Shown: positions 1-6,736, counted from the stretch's first letter. The stretch: DNA of 17,138 nucleotides from DASTQL01 sp035462845 (GCA_035462845.1 DATHTV010000107.1:1-17138), one strand, 5' to 3'. Numbers and translations are program-made. Notes: generated from the sequence alone by a model not told the origin.

Positions 1-790
1 CGGCCACGTCGTCCACGCCCCACGGCGGCACGGTCACCCAGGGCTCCGGCTCGGCGGCCAGCGCCGCCTCCCACGCCCCGCCCGCGCCCACGACGGCCAG
101 CACGTCGTCGGCGCAGCGCAGGAAGGCCTCGACGCACGCCGGGTCGAACCACCCGCCCGAGCGGCGCCGCGCCATCTCCGCCGCGGCCGCCACCCCGCCC
201 GTACGGTGGAAGGGCACCGCCTGGTCGGCCAGCACCATCACCCGGGCAGCGACGTCGATGGCCTCCCCGGCCAGCCCGCGCGGTCCGCCCTTGCCGTCCC
301 AGCGCTCGAAGACCTGCTGCAGCACCGGCCCCACGCCCGCGCCGACCGCGAAACGGCGGACGAAGGCGGCCATCCCCTCGCAGTCGGCCCGGGTGATGTA
401 GCGGTCGACCTGCGGGCCCTTGACCGTGGTGGCCAGCAGCGCCCGGGTACGGTGCCCGCGCCCGGCCCCGCGCACGCTCGCCGCCACCGCCCCCAGCGCC
501 TCTCGCGGCCGCGTCATGTCGACGTCGGCCACCGCCCGTACGGCGGAGAACTCGTCGCCGAACCAGCCGACCAGCTCGTGCGCGAAGCCCGTGCACCCGA
601 CCGAGCGCAGCAGCGTCGCGTAGTACAGGTCCGTACGGGTGGCCGCATCCAGTCCCAGCTCACCGGCGATGGCCTGCGCGACCAGGGTGATGCGGACAGC
701 GGTCTCCGGCGGCACGCCGAGCCCCAGGTCGGTGGCCACCGACAACCCGGCCAGCAGGTCGGCCAGCCGGACGCGTTCGGGCGCCGTCAC
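1..790 (-). CDS. HD-domain (HD-GYP-like) regulator, N-terminal part
   Basis: The frame is open from the start to the window edge (about 263 codons), so the C-terminus is missing. Near the N-terminus it reads RLADLLAGLSVATDLGLG, then TDLYYATLLRSVGCTGFAHE, and further on FERWDGKGGPRGLAGEAIDVAARV. This is the arrangement of actinobacterial HD-domain proteins that often end in a LuxR-type helix-turn-helix. The GYP-like segment is changed to GGP, so this first HD unit may not be catalytic. The full protein probably carries a second HD domain and a DNA-binding end outside the window; that is inference from the family. I chose GTG at 790 because its GTGA overlaps the vapC stop codon by four bases, as expected of translational coupling. 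An in-frame ATG at 802, directly behind a run of five G, is the alternative. It would be transcribed with vapBC. Confidence 0.72.
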   Translation of the reverse strand, partial: MTAPERVRLADLLAGLSVATDLGLGVPPETAVRITLVAQAIAGELGLDAATRTDLYYATLLRSVGCTGFAHELVGWFGDEFSAVRAVADVDMTRPREALGAVAASVRGAGRGHRTRALLATTVKGPQVDRYITRADCEGMAAFVRRFAVGAGVGPVLQQVFERWDGKGGPRGLAGEAIDVAARVMVLADQAVPFHRTGGVAAAAEMARRRSGGWFDPACVEAFLRCADDVLAVVGAGGAWEAALAAEPEPWVTVPPWGVDDVA

Positions 791-1266
791 GCTTCCGAGC
801 ATCCCCCGGCGGAGACCTCGGCGCGAGCATCACCGGGGTCGCCGGGGCGCACCCGGCGCACCGACTCGAAGCGGGCGAAGTCACGATCGAGGGTGGCGAC
901 TGCAGCGCCGTGCTCGACGGCCACGGCGGCGAGGACGGCATCGGGGATGAGATCCCCGGATGCGTCGGCCTCGAGGCAGAGCTGACGAACGAGAGCGAGA
1001 TGGCGAGCCCCAGGCTCAGCGGCCACGTGTCCGGGCTGGGCCGTGATCGCGTCGACGAAGTCGAAGGCGTCCCCCAGCGGTGTCGGCACGACGAAGACCC
1101 GGCGGTGCGTCGCGAGGCGGAGGAACGACGCCCAGACGAACCGTGGCACGCCGAAGTCGCTGCGCGCGGCCAGGAGGGACTCGAGCCACGTCCGCACCGG
1201 GTCGTACTGGGGGTGATCGGTCCGATGGGCAGCGAGCAGGACGTTGACGTCGAGGACCAGCATCAT
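787..1266 (-). CDS. vapC: VapC-family PIN-domain toxin
   Basis: A 159-residue PIN-domain protein, predicted to be a Mg-dependent RNase that acts as the toxin of a type II toxin-antitoxin pair. Visible acidic residues are Asp6 in LVLDVNVLLAAH, Asp109 in GDLIPDAVLAAVAVEHG and Asp127/Asp129 in ATLDRDFARF. The middle segment PRFVWASFLRLATHRRVF matches the mycobacterial-type PIN subfamily, where the usual helix glutamate is often absent. The last 20 residues, after RRVRPGDPGD, are a tail beyond the PIN core. The start overlaps the antitoxin stop as ATGA at 1266-1263, and a second ATG follows immediately (1263). The stop overlaps the start of the HD-domain gene by four bases. RNA target specificity cannot be read from the sequence. 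Confidence 0.88.
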   Translation of the reverse strand: MMLVLDVNVLLAAHRTDHPQYDPVRTWLESLLAARSDFGVPRFVWASFLRLATHRRVFVVPTPLGDAFDFVDAITAQPGHVAAEPGARHLALVRQLCLEADASGDLIPDAVLAAVAVEHGAAVATLDRDFARFESVRRVRPGDPGDARAEVSAGGCSEA

Positions 1267-1517
1267 CGGCGCTGGAGCGGATCGGATTCCTCGTCGAGGA
1301 GCTCCCGCAGGGCGCGATTGGACGTGAGGTCCACACCGGACCTCGGCCCGTCACCGCCCCGGAAGACCGGCACCGGCGGCGGAGTCGGCTCGTCCTCGCT
1401 CGCAAGAGACCTGCGGAGCGCCTCCTCGATCACGGTGCCCAGCGACACTCCCCGCTCCCTCGCCCGACGCTTGGCCGCCGCCAGCAGCTCGTTGTCGACG
1501 GAGATGGTGGTGCGCAT
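1263..1517 (-). CDS. vapB: VapB-family ribbon-helix-helix antitoxin
   Basis: An 84-residue protein. Residues 1-39 (MRTTISVDNELLAAAKRRAR, then ERGVSLGTVIEEALRRSLA) form a ribbon-helix-helix DNA-binding domain: a short beta strand at residues 2-6 and two helices. The proline-rich and acidic C-terminal half, ending in RALRELLDEESDPLQRR, is the likely toxin-neutralising part. It lies directly upstream of the PIN toxin with a 4-base ATGA overlap, the normal antitoxin-first order. RHH antitoxins usually repress their own operon together with the toxin, so autoregulation at the upstream promoter is expected by family. No Shine-Dalgarno is visible, and a TANNNT box lies seven bases upstream of the ATG, which suggests a leaderless transcript. 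Confidence 0.88.
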   Translation of the reverse strand: MRTTISVDNELLAAAKRRARERGVSLGTVIEEALRRSLASEDEPTPPPVPVFRGGDGPRSGVDLTSNRALRELLDEESDPLQRR

Positions 1518-1524
1518 GATGAGG

Positions 1525-1530
1525 ACTCTA
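1525..1530 (-). promoter_or_regulatory. Candidate -10 box for leaderless vapB
   Basis: TAGAGT on the minus strand fits the actinobacterial TANNNT -10 pattern. It ends seven bases before the vapB ATG (1517), so transcription would begin at or next to the start codon. No Shine-Dalgarno sequence is seen, which agrees with a leaderless start. I see no convincing -35. Confidence 0.4.
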
Positions 1531-1617
1531 GCGCATCAGTGTCATCACCGTCCGGTCGCGTGGTGGGGGCGCCGGCTCCCGCAGTGCGTGAAACGTCTGC
1601 CTGGACGAGTCCTTACC

Positions 1618-2406
1618 TCAGGTCGACAAGAAGCCGGCCAGCACCGGCGCCAGGATCTCGGGTGCGACGACGTGCTCCTGGCCCTCCAGCACCTCATGAC
1701 GACCACGGGGCATGGCGGCCGCGACCTGCCGGCCGATGTCGATCATCCATGCCGGGCTCGCCCCACCGGTCAGGACGAGGGCGGGGACGCCCACCCGGCC
1801 GGCCTCGTCGACCGGGATGGTGCCGCCGGAGCGGTCGCCCATCACCTCCGATTCGTAGGCGAGGGTCGGCGCCATGGCGACCATGCCCGGCCACGACGGC
1901 TCGGATCGCAGCTGCTCGACCGTGTCGGGCGGGAGGCCGACGGTGGTCAGGAACAGCTGGACGGCCTCGTCGTGCCTCCTCTCGGCCAGGAGCCGGTCGA
2001 GGTCGACCACGTAGTCCCGCGTGGCCAGCCGCGCCTCCTCGTCGTCGGGGTTGTACGGCGGCTCGTGCAGCACCACGCGGTCGACCGGCACGCCGTGCGC
2101 GGCGGCCCGGAGGACGAGACCCGCTCCGGACGAGTGCCCGTACACCGAGGCCCGGCCACCGAGCGCCTCCACGACGGCGCGCAGGTCCTCGGCCTCCCGT
2201 TCGACGGAGTACGGCGTGGTGACCCCGCTGTCGCCGCGACCCCGCCGGTCGTACGTGACCGCGGTGAAGGAGCCGGCGAGCTGCTCGGCCAGCTGCCGGT
2301 GCGCGGCACGGTCGCAGAGCGCGCCGCCCACCAGGACGACGGGGGGACCGCTCCCGTGTCGCTCGACCGCGATCGGCGTACCGTCCGCCGACGTCACTCT
2401 CACCAT
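1618..2406 (-). CDS. Alpha/beta-fold hydrolase
   Basis: A 262-residue cytoplasmic alpha/beta hydrolase with no signal peptide. The order is typical: DGTPIAVERHGSGPPVVLVGG (first strands and oxyanion region), TAVTYDRRGRGDSG (residues 49-61), the nucleophile elbow YGHSSGAG with Ser92, and a late EGQEHVV with His245 as the triad histidine. The acid is not obvious; strand 6 ends in LTGGASPAW, and Glu115 in VVLHEPPYNP is one candidate. ATG at 2406 is preferred over an upstream in-frame ATG at 2520 because GGAGG (2418-2414) sits seven bases before it, and the extra 38 residues are low-complexity. Close relatives are generally annotated only as hydrolases, so the substrate is unknown. It stands alone, about 100 bases upstream of vapB and divergent from the next gene. 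Confidence 0.87.
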   Translation of the reverse strand: MVRVTSADGTPIAVERHGSGPPVVLVGGALCDRAAHRQLAEQLAGSFTAVTYDRRGRGDSGVTTPYSVEREAEDLRAVVEALGGRASVYGHSSGAGLVLRAAAHGVPVDRVVLHEPPYNPDDEEARLATRDYVVDLDRLLAERRHDEAVQLFLTTVGLPPDTVEQLRSEPSWPGMVAMAPTLAYESEVMGDRSGGTIPVDEAGRVGVPALVLTGGASPAWMIDIGRQVAAAMPRGRHEVLEGQEHVVAPEILAPVLAGFLST

Positions 2407-2413
2407 GTCCGTA

Positions 2414-2418
2414 CCTCC
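2414..2418 (-). promoter_or_regulatory. Shine-Dalgarno deciding the hydrolase start
   Basis: GGAGG on the minus strand, seven bases upstream of the ATG at 2406. It is the reason for the shorter start. Confidence 0.7.
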
Positions 2419-2520
2419 GCGCTCAGCCTCGCGCGTCCCCTCGCGGACCCGCGGACGTGGTAGACCCGCGGCGGCGCCGCAACTCATCGGCCCCCAGACC
2501 GCCGACAGCCGCTCGGGCAC

Positions 2521-3330
2521 ATGAGCCCGGCCCGGCAGCGGCTGCCGGTGGTTGACCCTGCAAACTGGTCACTCTCCGTGTCGTGGCACGCTGTCGACGT
2601 GGCGGAGGTGGACGACGACGTCGACCTGCCGGCGGTGGCGATCGTGGCCGGCACGGCGATCCGCGGGCTGGCCGCGACTCTGATGATGCAGGGCGTCATG
2701 CGCCGGCACCCCAACGCCTTCCTCGTGACCCTCGAGCGCTGGGGGGTGACGATCCCGCTGCACGAGTCCCAGTCGTACGTGCGCCAGGCCATCAGCGACG
2801 GGCTGGAACGGATGGACCGCGACCTCGACGAGCCGGTAGTCGTCGTCGGTCACTCGCAGGGCGGGCTGGCGGCGCTGCGCTACGGCGTCGACCACCCGGG
2901 GCAGGCGCGGCGGATCGTCACCGTCGGCGCCCCCTGGAACGGCGCCCGGCTGGCCGGCACCGTCAACGGCCTGGCCCGCAGGCTGATCCGGCGGGACGTA
3001 CCCGCGCTGGCCGACATGACCCCGGACTCGCCGTTCCTGCAGGCCCTGCACGCCGACGTGCCCGCGATCGCCGAGCGGGTCACCAACATCTACAGCACCC
3101 ATGACGGCCTCATCGAGCCGTACGTGTCCGCCCACATCCCCGTCGACGGCGTGACCAATGTCCTCGTCGCCACGTGGGACGAGTACGAGCGTCACGTCCG
3201 CCGGTTCGGCCTGAGCCACCCGATCGACGAGCTGATAGAGGGTCGGGTGAACCACCTGGCCGAGATGAGCGACCCGCAGATCCGGAGCGTCATTTGGCGG
3301 GTCGTCGACGAGCTCGACCGCTCGCTGTGA
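2521..3330 (+). CDS. Lipase-like alpha/beta hydrolase
   Basis: A 269-residue protein with a lipase-type core. The elbow VVVVGHSQGGLAALRYG gives Ser112 as nucleophile; VTVGAPWNG follows, as in class 2 lipases and related esterases; YSTHDGLIEP gives Asp195 as the probable acid. The triad histidine is probably His233 (LSHPIDELI), less likely His224 or His245. The usual HG oxyanion motif after strand 1 is replaced by AIVAGTAIRG, so the oxyanion hole differs from the textbook form. No signal peptide is seen, so it is probably intracellular or peripheral. The start is uncertain: ATG at 2521 has no Shine-Dalgarno, and codon usage becomes typical only from about 2580, so GTG at 2578 or 2599 is possible. 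It is divergent from the upstream hydrolase and convergent with the dienelactone-hydrolase-type gene, leaving only 36 bases between the two stops. Confidence 0.82.
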   Translation: MSPARQRLPVVDPANWSLSVSWHAVDVAEVDDDVDLPAVAIVAGTAIRGLAATLMMQGVMRRHPNAFLVTLERWGVTIPLHESQSYVRQAISDGLERMDRDLDEPVVVVGHSQGGLAALRYGVDHPGQARRIVTVGAPWNGARLAGTVNGLARRLIRRDVPALADMTPDSPFLQALHADVPAIAERVTNIYSTHDGLIEPYVSAHIPVDGVTNVLVATWDEYERHVRRFGLSHPIDELIEGRVNHLAEMSDPQIRSVIWRVVDELDRSL

Positions 3331-3366
3331 CACGCACGAGCGTGGCTCCCGAAGCAACGCGCGGCG

Positions 3367-3954
3367 TCAGGTCGTGGTCGTGCACCGCTCGATGAACGGC
3401 AGCACCCGAGCCCACATCAGCTCCGCCTCCTGCGGCTGGTGCTCGTCGACCTTGCTCGGGTCGGCGAACAGGTGTCCGGCGCCTCGGTAGTCGAAGGCCT
3501 CGATCGTCGCCCCGCCCGCGGCGGCAGCGGCGACGGCCGCCTCGATCCCCTCGTCCCGCCAGGGGTCGTCGACCGTGGTGTGCACCTGCCCGTCGACCCC
3601 GGCCGGCCACGTGATCCCGAGGTACCGCGGGTCCATCGCACCGGCGAGCATCACGACGCCCGCGACGCCGGGCCTGATGCCCGCGACGTACTGCGCCATG
3701 CCGGCGCCGTTGGACATGCCGAGGGTCACGAAACCGTCCGGCAGGTCCTCGGTCGCGCGGGCGGCCCGCGCCATCAGCTCGGGGAAACCGATCCCGGTCA
3801 TGAACTCCGCAGCGGGCTCGTAGTCGTCGAAGACGCGCCCGTCGTACTGGTCGACGACATGGGCGTCGTGACCGTGCCCCCGCAGCATCTCGGCGATCTC
3901 GTACATCCCCGGGCGCGGGCCGAGGACGGAGTGGAACAGAGCGATCTTGGCCAT
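3367..3954 (-). CDS. Dienelactone hydrolase family protein
   Basis: A 195-residue dienelactone-hydrolase-family enzyme. It opens with KIALFHSVLGPRPGMYEIAE, has the nucleophile elbow TLGMSNGAGMAQYVAG with Ser81, then VVMLAGAMDP, an acidic segment TTVDDPWRDEG (Asp129/Asp130/Asp134) and DYRGAGHLFADPS with His161. Classical dienelactone hydrolases use Cys at the nucleophile position; Ser here points to a general esterase or hydrolase rather than chlorocatechol degradation, and no catechol-pathway genes are nearby. The length is slightly short for the family (about 230). No Shine-Dalgarno precedes the ATG, but a TAGCGT box lies six bases upstream, so a leaderless transcript is likely. A decayed copy of its C-terminal coding sequence lies about 800 bases away (4211-4259). 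Confidence 0.85.
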   Translation of the reverse strand: MAKIALFHSVLGPRPGMYEIAEMLRGHGHDAHVVDQYDGRVFDDYEPAAEFMTGIGFPELMARAARATEDLPDGFVTLGMSNGAGMAQYVAGIRPGVAGVVMLAGAMDPRYLGITWPAGVDGQVHTTVDDPWRDEGIEAAVAAAAAGGATIEAFDYRGAGHLFADPSKVDEHQPQEAELMWARVLPFIERCTTTT

Positions 3955-3960
3955 GTGCGC

Positions 3961-3966
3961 ACGCTA
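3961..3966 (-). promoter_or_regulatory. Candidate -10 box, leaderless start
   Basis: TAGCGT (minus strand) matches TANNNT and lies six bases upstream of the dienelactone-hydrolase-type ATG at 3954. No Shine-Dalgarno is present between them. The -35 region is not convincing. Confidence 0.38.
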
Positions 3967-4130
3967 CCCACGGCCCCTGACAATCCGACTCCGCTCAGCA
4001 GCGAAACCGGGCGGATCGGCCTTCGTGGGCGGAGTCGACCTCCCGCTGATCCACGCGATCCAGGCGGGTTTCGAGGTGGGGGCGGGCGGTCGACGCCGAC
4101 CTCGTGGTGGTCAGGGTGTACCTGACGCCG

Positions 4131-4262
4131 GCCCACGACATCAGCGGCTTCGGCGGCTCGCCCTGGCGAGCGCTCCCCGCCCGGGACTCGTATGCGAACC
4201 GGACGCACACCTGCTCGCCTTCCTCCGGCTGGTACTCGTCCGGCTTGCTCGGATCGACCACG
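4131..4262 (-). pseudogene. Remnant of a dienelactone hydrolase C-terminus
   Basis: Read on the minus strand this encodes VDPSKPDEYQPEEGEQ, matching ADPSKVDEHQPQEAEL near the C-terminus of the dienelactone hydrolase at 3367-3954. At DNA level 4211-4259 aligns without gaps to 3418-3466 with about 38 of 49 identical bases by my hand count. About 20 codons further on, LMSWAGVRYTL resembles LMWARVLPF of the intact gene, so an insertion may split the match. The preceding part (catalytic His region, elbow) is absent in all three frames. I infer a degraded paralogue or a partial duplication followed by drift. The second half of the match could be chance. Confidence 0.38.
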
Positions 4263-4308
4263 GTTGGACGGCGGGACCGATGGCCAGACGGGTCCCTTCC
4301 TCTCGGAC

Positions 4309-4350
4309 TGATGCGCACTTGCTGCACCGAGATGCAGCAAGTGCGCATCA
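4309..4350. repeat. Perfect 18-bp inverted repeat, 6-base loop
   Basis: TGATGCGCACTTGCTGCA (4309-4326) is followed by CCGAGA and then its exact reverse complement (4333-4350). It lies about 30 bases past the stop of the M28 peptidase (minus strand), where a hairpin could act as a terminator. There is no T-run on either side, so a classical intrinsic terminator is not shown; actinobacterial terminators often lack one. A dispersed palindromic repeat is the other reading. Confidence 0.7.
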
Positions 4351-4379
4351 ATCACGAGCGCGTGCCTACCGTCCCGGGG

Positions 4380-5981
4380 CTAGGAGGCTTGCTCCTCGTG
4401 ATCATGGTCGTGCGGCCCTTCCCCGCCCAGAGGACCGGCGAAGGTGTGCTCGGGTCCGGCGGGCTCCGTGGGGATCGGGAACCTGCCCGGCACTCGCTTC
4501 CCGAGGACGCCGTTGATCGCCTCGGTCGAGTATGCGTAGGTGAGGACGGCGAACGCGACGGCGTCGGAGTTGACCTCCAGCGCGTGCAGGCTGATGTTGT
4601 CGTACGTGTCGCACGGCAAGTGGTAGCACGGGTCGAACTGCTGGCCGGCCGTGCCACCCCAGATCGCCTGCTGCTGCGGCGTCTTGACGACCTCGGCCCC
4701 GGTAAAGAGACCGCTGGACGGGATCCCCTTGAGGATGAACGCCTGGTAGTCACTCCGGCCGCTGAACTCGGAGTCGTCGTAGGGCTCGCCCCGCAGGGTG
4801 TAGAAGAGCTCGAACGTGCGCTCCAGCTCGGCCGAGCCCGGCGGAACGGGGACGGGAGCCACGAAGCTGGACTGGTTGGCGTCGTACACGCCGAAGAAGT
4901 AGTTCGGCGAGCCGATCATGTCGAAGTTCAGGTACAGCGCGATCCGGTCCAGCTCGGCCTGGCTCAGCCCGTTGACGTACTGCGTCGAGCCGATGAGGCC
5001 CGCCTCCTCGGCGCCCCACCAGGCGAGGCGGATCGTGTTCTCCGGGCGCAGCTTCCCGAGCTGCTGGCCGACCTCGAGCAGGGCGGCCGAGCCGCTGCCG
5101 TTGTCCTGGATGCCCGGACCCCGCTGCACGGAGTCCAGGTGCGCGCCGGCCATGACGACGTTGTTGGTGTTGCGCCCGGGGAGCTCGGCGAGCACGTTGA
5201 CCTGCGGGCGGTCCTCGGGTGGGTCGACGTTGACGAACGCGGTCGAACCAGGCTGCGCGAGTGCCTCGCCGTCCGCGAAGGAGGCACCGACCACAGGGAT
5301 GTCGACGACGTCGATCCCCCCGAGCGTGCCGATGATGAGGTCGGTCCGCGTGGGGGTGTCACCCTGATTGAAGATGATCACGGCCTCGGCGCCGGCCGCC
5401 TCGGCGTTGATGGCCTTGTCGGCGAAGGGGCAGGTTCCGCGCTGGATCAGGGCGATGTCGGCGGGGCCGCTCCAGTCGATGCCGGCGAAGTCCGCCGCCT
5501 CGCAGCCGCTGGTGCTCGCGCGCGGCGGGACGAGGTTGATGTCCACCGGGATCACGTTGCCGGTCACCGTGCCGTAGCCCGTGCCGGTGAAGGCGCCGGT
5601 CTCGTACGTGGCCGAGATCGGGGTCAGCTGCTGCAGCGTGGGCGGCGGCACGAAGACGAACGGGAACTCGTGCAGCGTCACGGTCCAGCCGGCCGCCTCC
5701 ATGATGTCGACCACGTAGTCGACGCTGTCGTCGTAGCCGGGCGTGCCCGCGGCGCGGTTGCCGCCGTTGGCGTCGGCGATCGCCTGGAACGCCGCCTGGT
5801 GCTCGCGCACGCCTTCCAGGCGTACGCACTCCAGGAGCTTCTCGTACGTGTTGTTGGTGCGGTTGTCGCATCCGTCCGAGGCCGGGGCGGCTCCGGCGGG
5901 GGCGGCGGCGAGCGCCGCGGCGATCAGGCCGCCGGCGGCGAGCCCGCCCGCGAGGAGGCGGGACGGTGGGCGTCGAGACAT
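4380..5981 (-). CDS. Secreted M28-family metallopeptidase with PA domain
   Basis: A 533-residue exported zinc peptidase, probably an aminopeptidase. After an N-terminal SRRPPSR comes a hydrophobic signal segment ending AAAPAGA-AP (cleavage near residue 32). Residues roughly 130-255 form an inserted PA (protease-associated) domain, visible as FAGIDWSGPADIALIQRGTC and AEAAGAEAVIIFNQGD. The M28 catalytic set is complete: His281 (AGAHLDSV), Asp293 (GIQDNGSGSA), Glu325 as general base and Glu326 as ligand (WWGAEEAG), Asp354 (LNFDMIGSP) and His454 (CYHLPCDTYDN). The last residues form a His/Asp-rich tail, HDHDHEEQAS, that could bind metal. The start is ATG at 5981, because GAGAGGGG (5995-5988) lies six bases upstream; a TTG two codons earlier is less likely. 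It appears to be a single gene, expected to act outside the cell on peptides. Confidence 0.93.
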   Translation of the reverse strand: MSRRPPSRLLAGGLAAGGLIAAALAAAPAGAAPASDGCDNRTNNTYEKLLECVRLEGVREHQAAFQAIADANGGNRAAGTPGYDDSVDYVVDIMEAAGWTVTLHEFPFVFVPPPTLQQLTPISATYETGAFTGTGYGTVTGNVIPVDINLVPPRASTSGCEAADFAGIDWSGPADIALIQRGTCPFADKAINAEAAGAEAVIIFNQGDTPTRTDLIIGTLGGIDVVDIPVVGASFADGEALAQPGSTAFVNVDPPEDRPQVNVLAELPGRNTNNVVMAGAHLDSVQRGPGIQDNGSGSAALLEVGQQLGKLRPENTIRLAWWGAEEAGLIGSTQYVNGLSQAELDRIALYLNFDMIGSPNYFFGVYDANQSSFVAPVPVPPGSAELERTFELFYTLRGEPYDDSEFSGRSDYQAFILKGIPSSGLFTGAEVVKTPQQQAIWGGTAGQQFDPCYHLPCDTYDNISLHALEVNSDAVAFAVLTYAYSTEAINGVLGKRVPGRFPIPTEPAGPEHTFAGPLGGEGPHDHDHEEQAS

Positions 5982-5987
5982 GCGCAA

Positions 5988-5995
5988 CCCCTCTC
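5988..5995 (-). promoter_or_regulatory. Shine-Dalgarno of the M28 peptidase
   Basis: GAGAGGGG on the minus strand, six bases before the ATG at 5981. It decides between this ATG and the TTG two codons upstream, which the Shine-Dalgarno would almost touch. Confidence 0.65.
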
Positions 5996-6094
5996 ACACG
6001 GTTCCCCGAGCAGACCGGACCGTACTCCGCGTCCGCAGGTTTGCCTACTGTCGAACCCGATGCGCGAGCCCGGACCGTCGCGTCCGGGTCGCCC

Positions 6095-6292
6095 TTGACG
6101 ACGGTCGACACTGCGGGACGATCCGGACTCGGGTCCTCGGGGTGGTGGGAGTCGGACGAGGGGAACAACCTCACGTGGGTCCGGTTCCGGCTCGACCGCA
6201 GCAGCGGCGCCAACCCCTCGGTCGTCGTCCTCGGCACGTCGGCGTGCGAACCGGCGATCATCTGCGCCCAGTTCAAGGGCAACCCCGGCTGA
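6095..6292 (+). CDS. Possible small gene or gene tail, unrecognised
   Basis: In the 344-base gap between the peptidase and the SRPBCC gene, a plus-strand frame ending at TGA 6292 has nearly all third positions G or C from about 6110 onward. It encodes a plausible protein end: SSGWWESDEGNNLTWVRFRL, then NPSVVVLGTSACEPAIICAQ. Upstream of about 6090 the same frame loses this codon bias and runs into the peptidase promoter, so no good start exists; TTG at 6095 is only a possibility and has no Shine-Dalgarno. Because the antisense frame shares third positions, codon bias alone does not prove the strand. A hairpin directly after the stop (6294-6314) fits a gene end. It could be a truncated remnant or noise; I do not recognise a family. 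Confidence 0.27.
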   Translation: MTTVDTAGRSGLGSSGWWESDEGNNLTWVRFRLDRSSGANPSVVVLGTSACEPAIICAQFKGNPG

Positions 6293-6293
6293 C

Positions 6294-6314
6294 GGCCTGG
6301 TGCTGCCAGGGGCC
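6294..6314. terminator. Candidate bidirectional hairpin
   Basis: GGCCTGG, loop TGCTG, then CCAGGGGCC: a 5-bp core CCTGG/CCAGG, with GGCC at both outer ends paired across a short bulge. It sits between the SRPBCC stop (6326, minus) and the stop of the putative plus-strand tail (6292). There is no T-run, so this is weak evidence. Confidence 0.3.
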
Positions 6315-6325
6315 AGGACAGCTCC

Positions 6326-6736
6326 TCAAGGCCGGACGAGCCGGCCCAGCGCCAGCCGGGCCAGCGGGGCGTACGCGAGCAGCACCGGCCACGGCCCGTG
6401 GGCGGCGAGGGTGGTCAGCGTGCCCCGGCCGTCCACCCGGTCGTCCGGCGCGACGGAATGGTCGAGCGCGAGGTGCACCGGTCCCACTGAGACCGTCCAG
6501 CTCCAGGTCCGGGCGTCCTCGTCGACAGCGCTGACGGTGAAGCGCACGGGCACAGGCCCGTACGAATGGACCGCCCCGGTCAGTCCGGGAGCGAGCCGGT
6601 CACGGCGTCCGTCGAGCTCGACCCGCCGGATCTGCGGCGACCAGCCCGGCCACCGCGCCGGCTCGGCGTAGCGCTCCCACACCGTGTCCGGGCTCGCGTC
6701 GCCCCGCGCCTCCAGGGTGATCGTGCCGTCGAGCAT
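6326..6736 (-). CDS. SRPBCC (polyketide cyclase/START-like) family protein
   Basis: A 136-residue small protein with the SRPBCC helix-grip pattern. It starts MLDGTITLEARGDASPDTVW, has the family-typical YAEPARWPGWSPQIRRVELDG at residues 23-43, a glycine-rich turn LAPGLTGAVHSYGPVPVRFTV, and DARTWSWTVSVGPVHLALDH in the C-terminal beta sheet. These proteins bind hydrophobic ligands or act as cyclases or chaperone-like factors; the ligand here is unknown. The ATG shares one base with the recD stop (TGATG at 6738-6734), so it is translated as the last gene of the recB-recD unit. That position suggests co-expression rather than a known repair role. Confidence 0.8.
   Translation of the reverse strand: MLDGTITLEARGDASPDTVWERYAEPARWPGWSPQIRRVELDGRRDRLAPGLTGAVHSYGPVPVRFTVSAVDEDARTWSWTVSVGPVHLALDHSVAPDDRVDGRGTLTTLAAHGPWPVLLAYAPLARLALGRLVRP

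Larger units (their letters stand above)
3955..4379. other. Gene-free stretch with hydrolase scar and palindrome
   Basis: These 425 bases between two minus-strand genes hold no intact coding sequence. The frames here are short, change identity along their length and lack a start with a ribosome binding site. Two items stand out and are listed separately: a segment similar to the 3' end of the neighbouring dienelactone hydrolase gene (about 4211-4259), and a perfect inverted repeat (4309-4350). Confidence 0.6.

Noticed and set aside
2552..2574. TTGACC as a -35 for the lipase-like gene
   Set aside because: No TANNNT hexamer follows at 16-19 bases, and the sequence may itself be coding.
3331..3344. 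Small hairpin CACGC-ACGA-GCGTG between two convergent stops
   Set aside because: A five-base stem without T-run in GC-rich DNA is expected by chance; too weak to call a terminator.
4104..6098. 664-codon plus-strand ORF antisense to the M28 peptidase
   Set aside because: Arg/Val/Asp-rich low-complexity translation with no domain; the opposite strand encodes a complete M28 catalytic set. A composition artefact of high GC.
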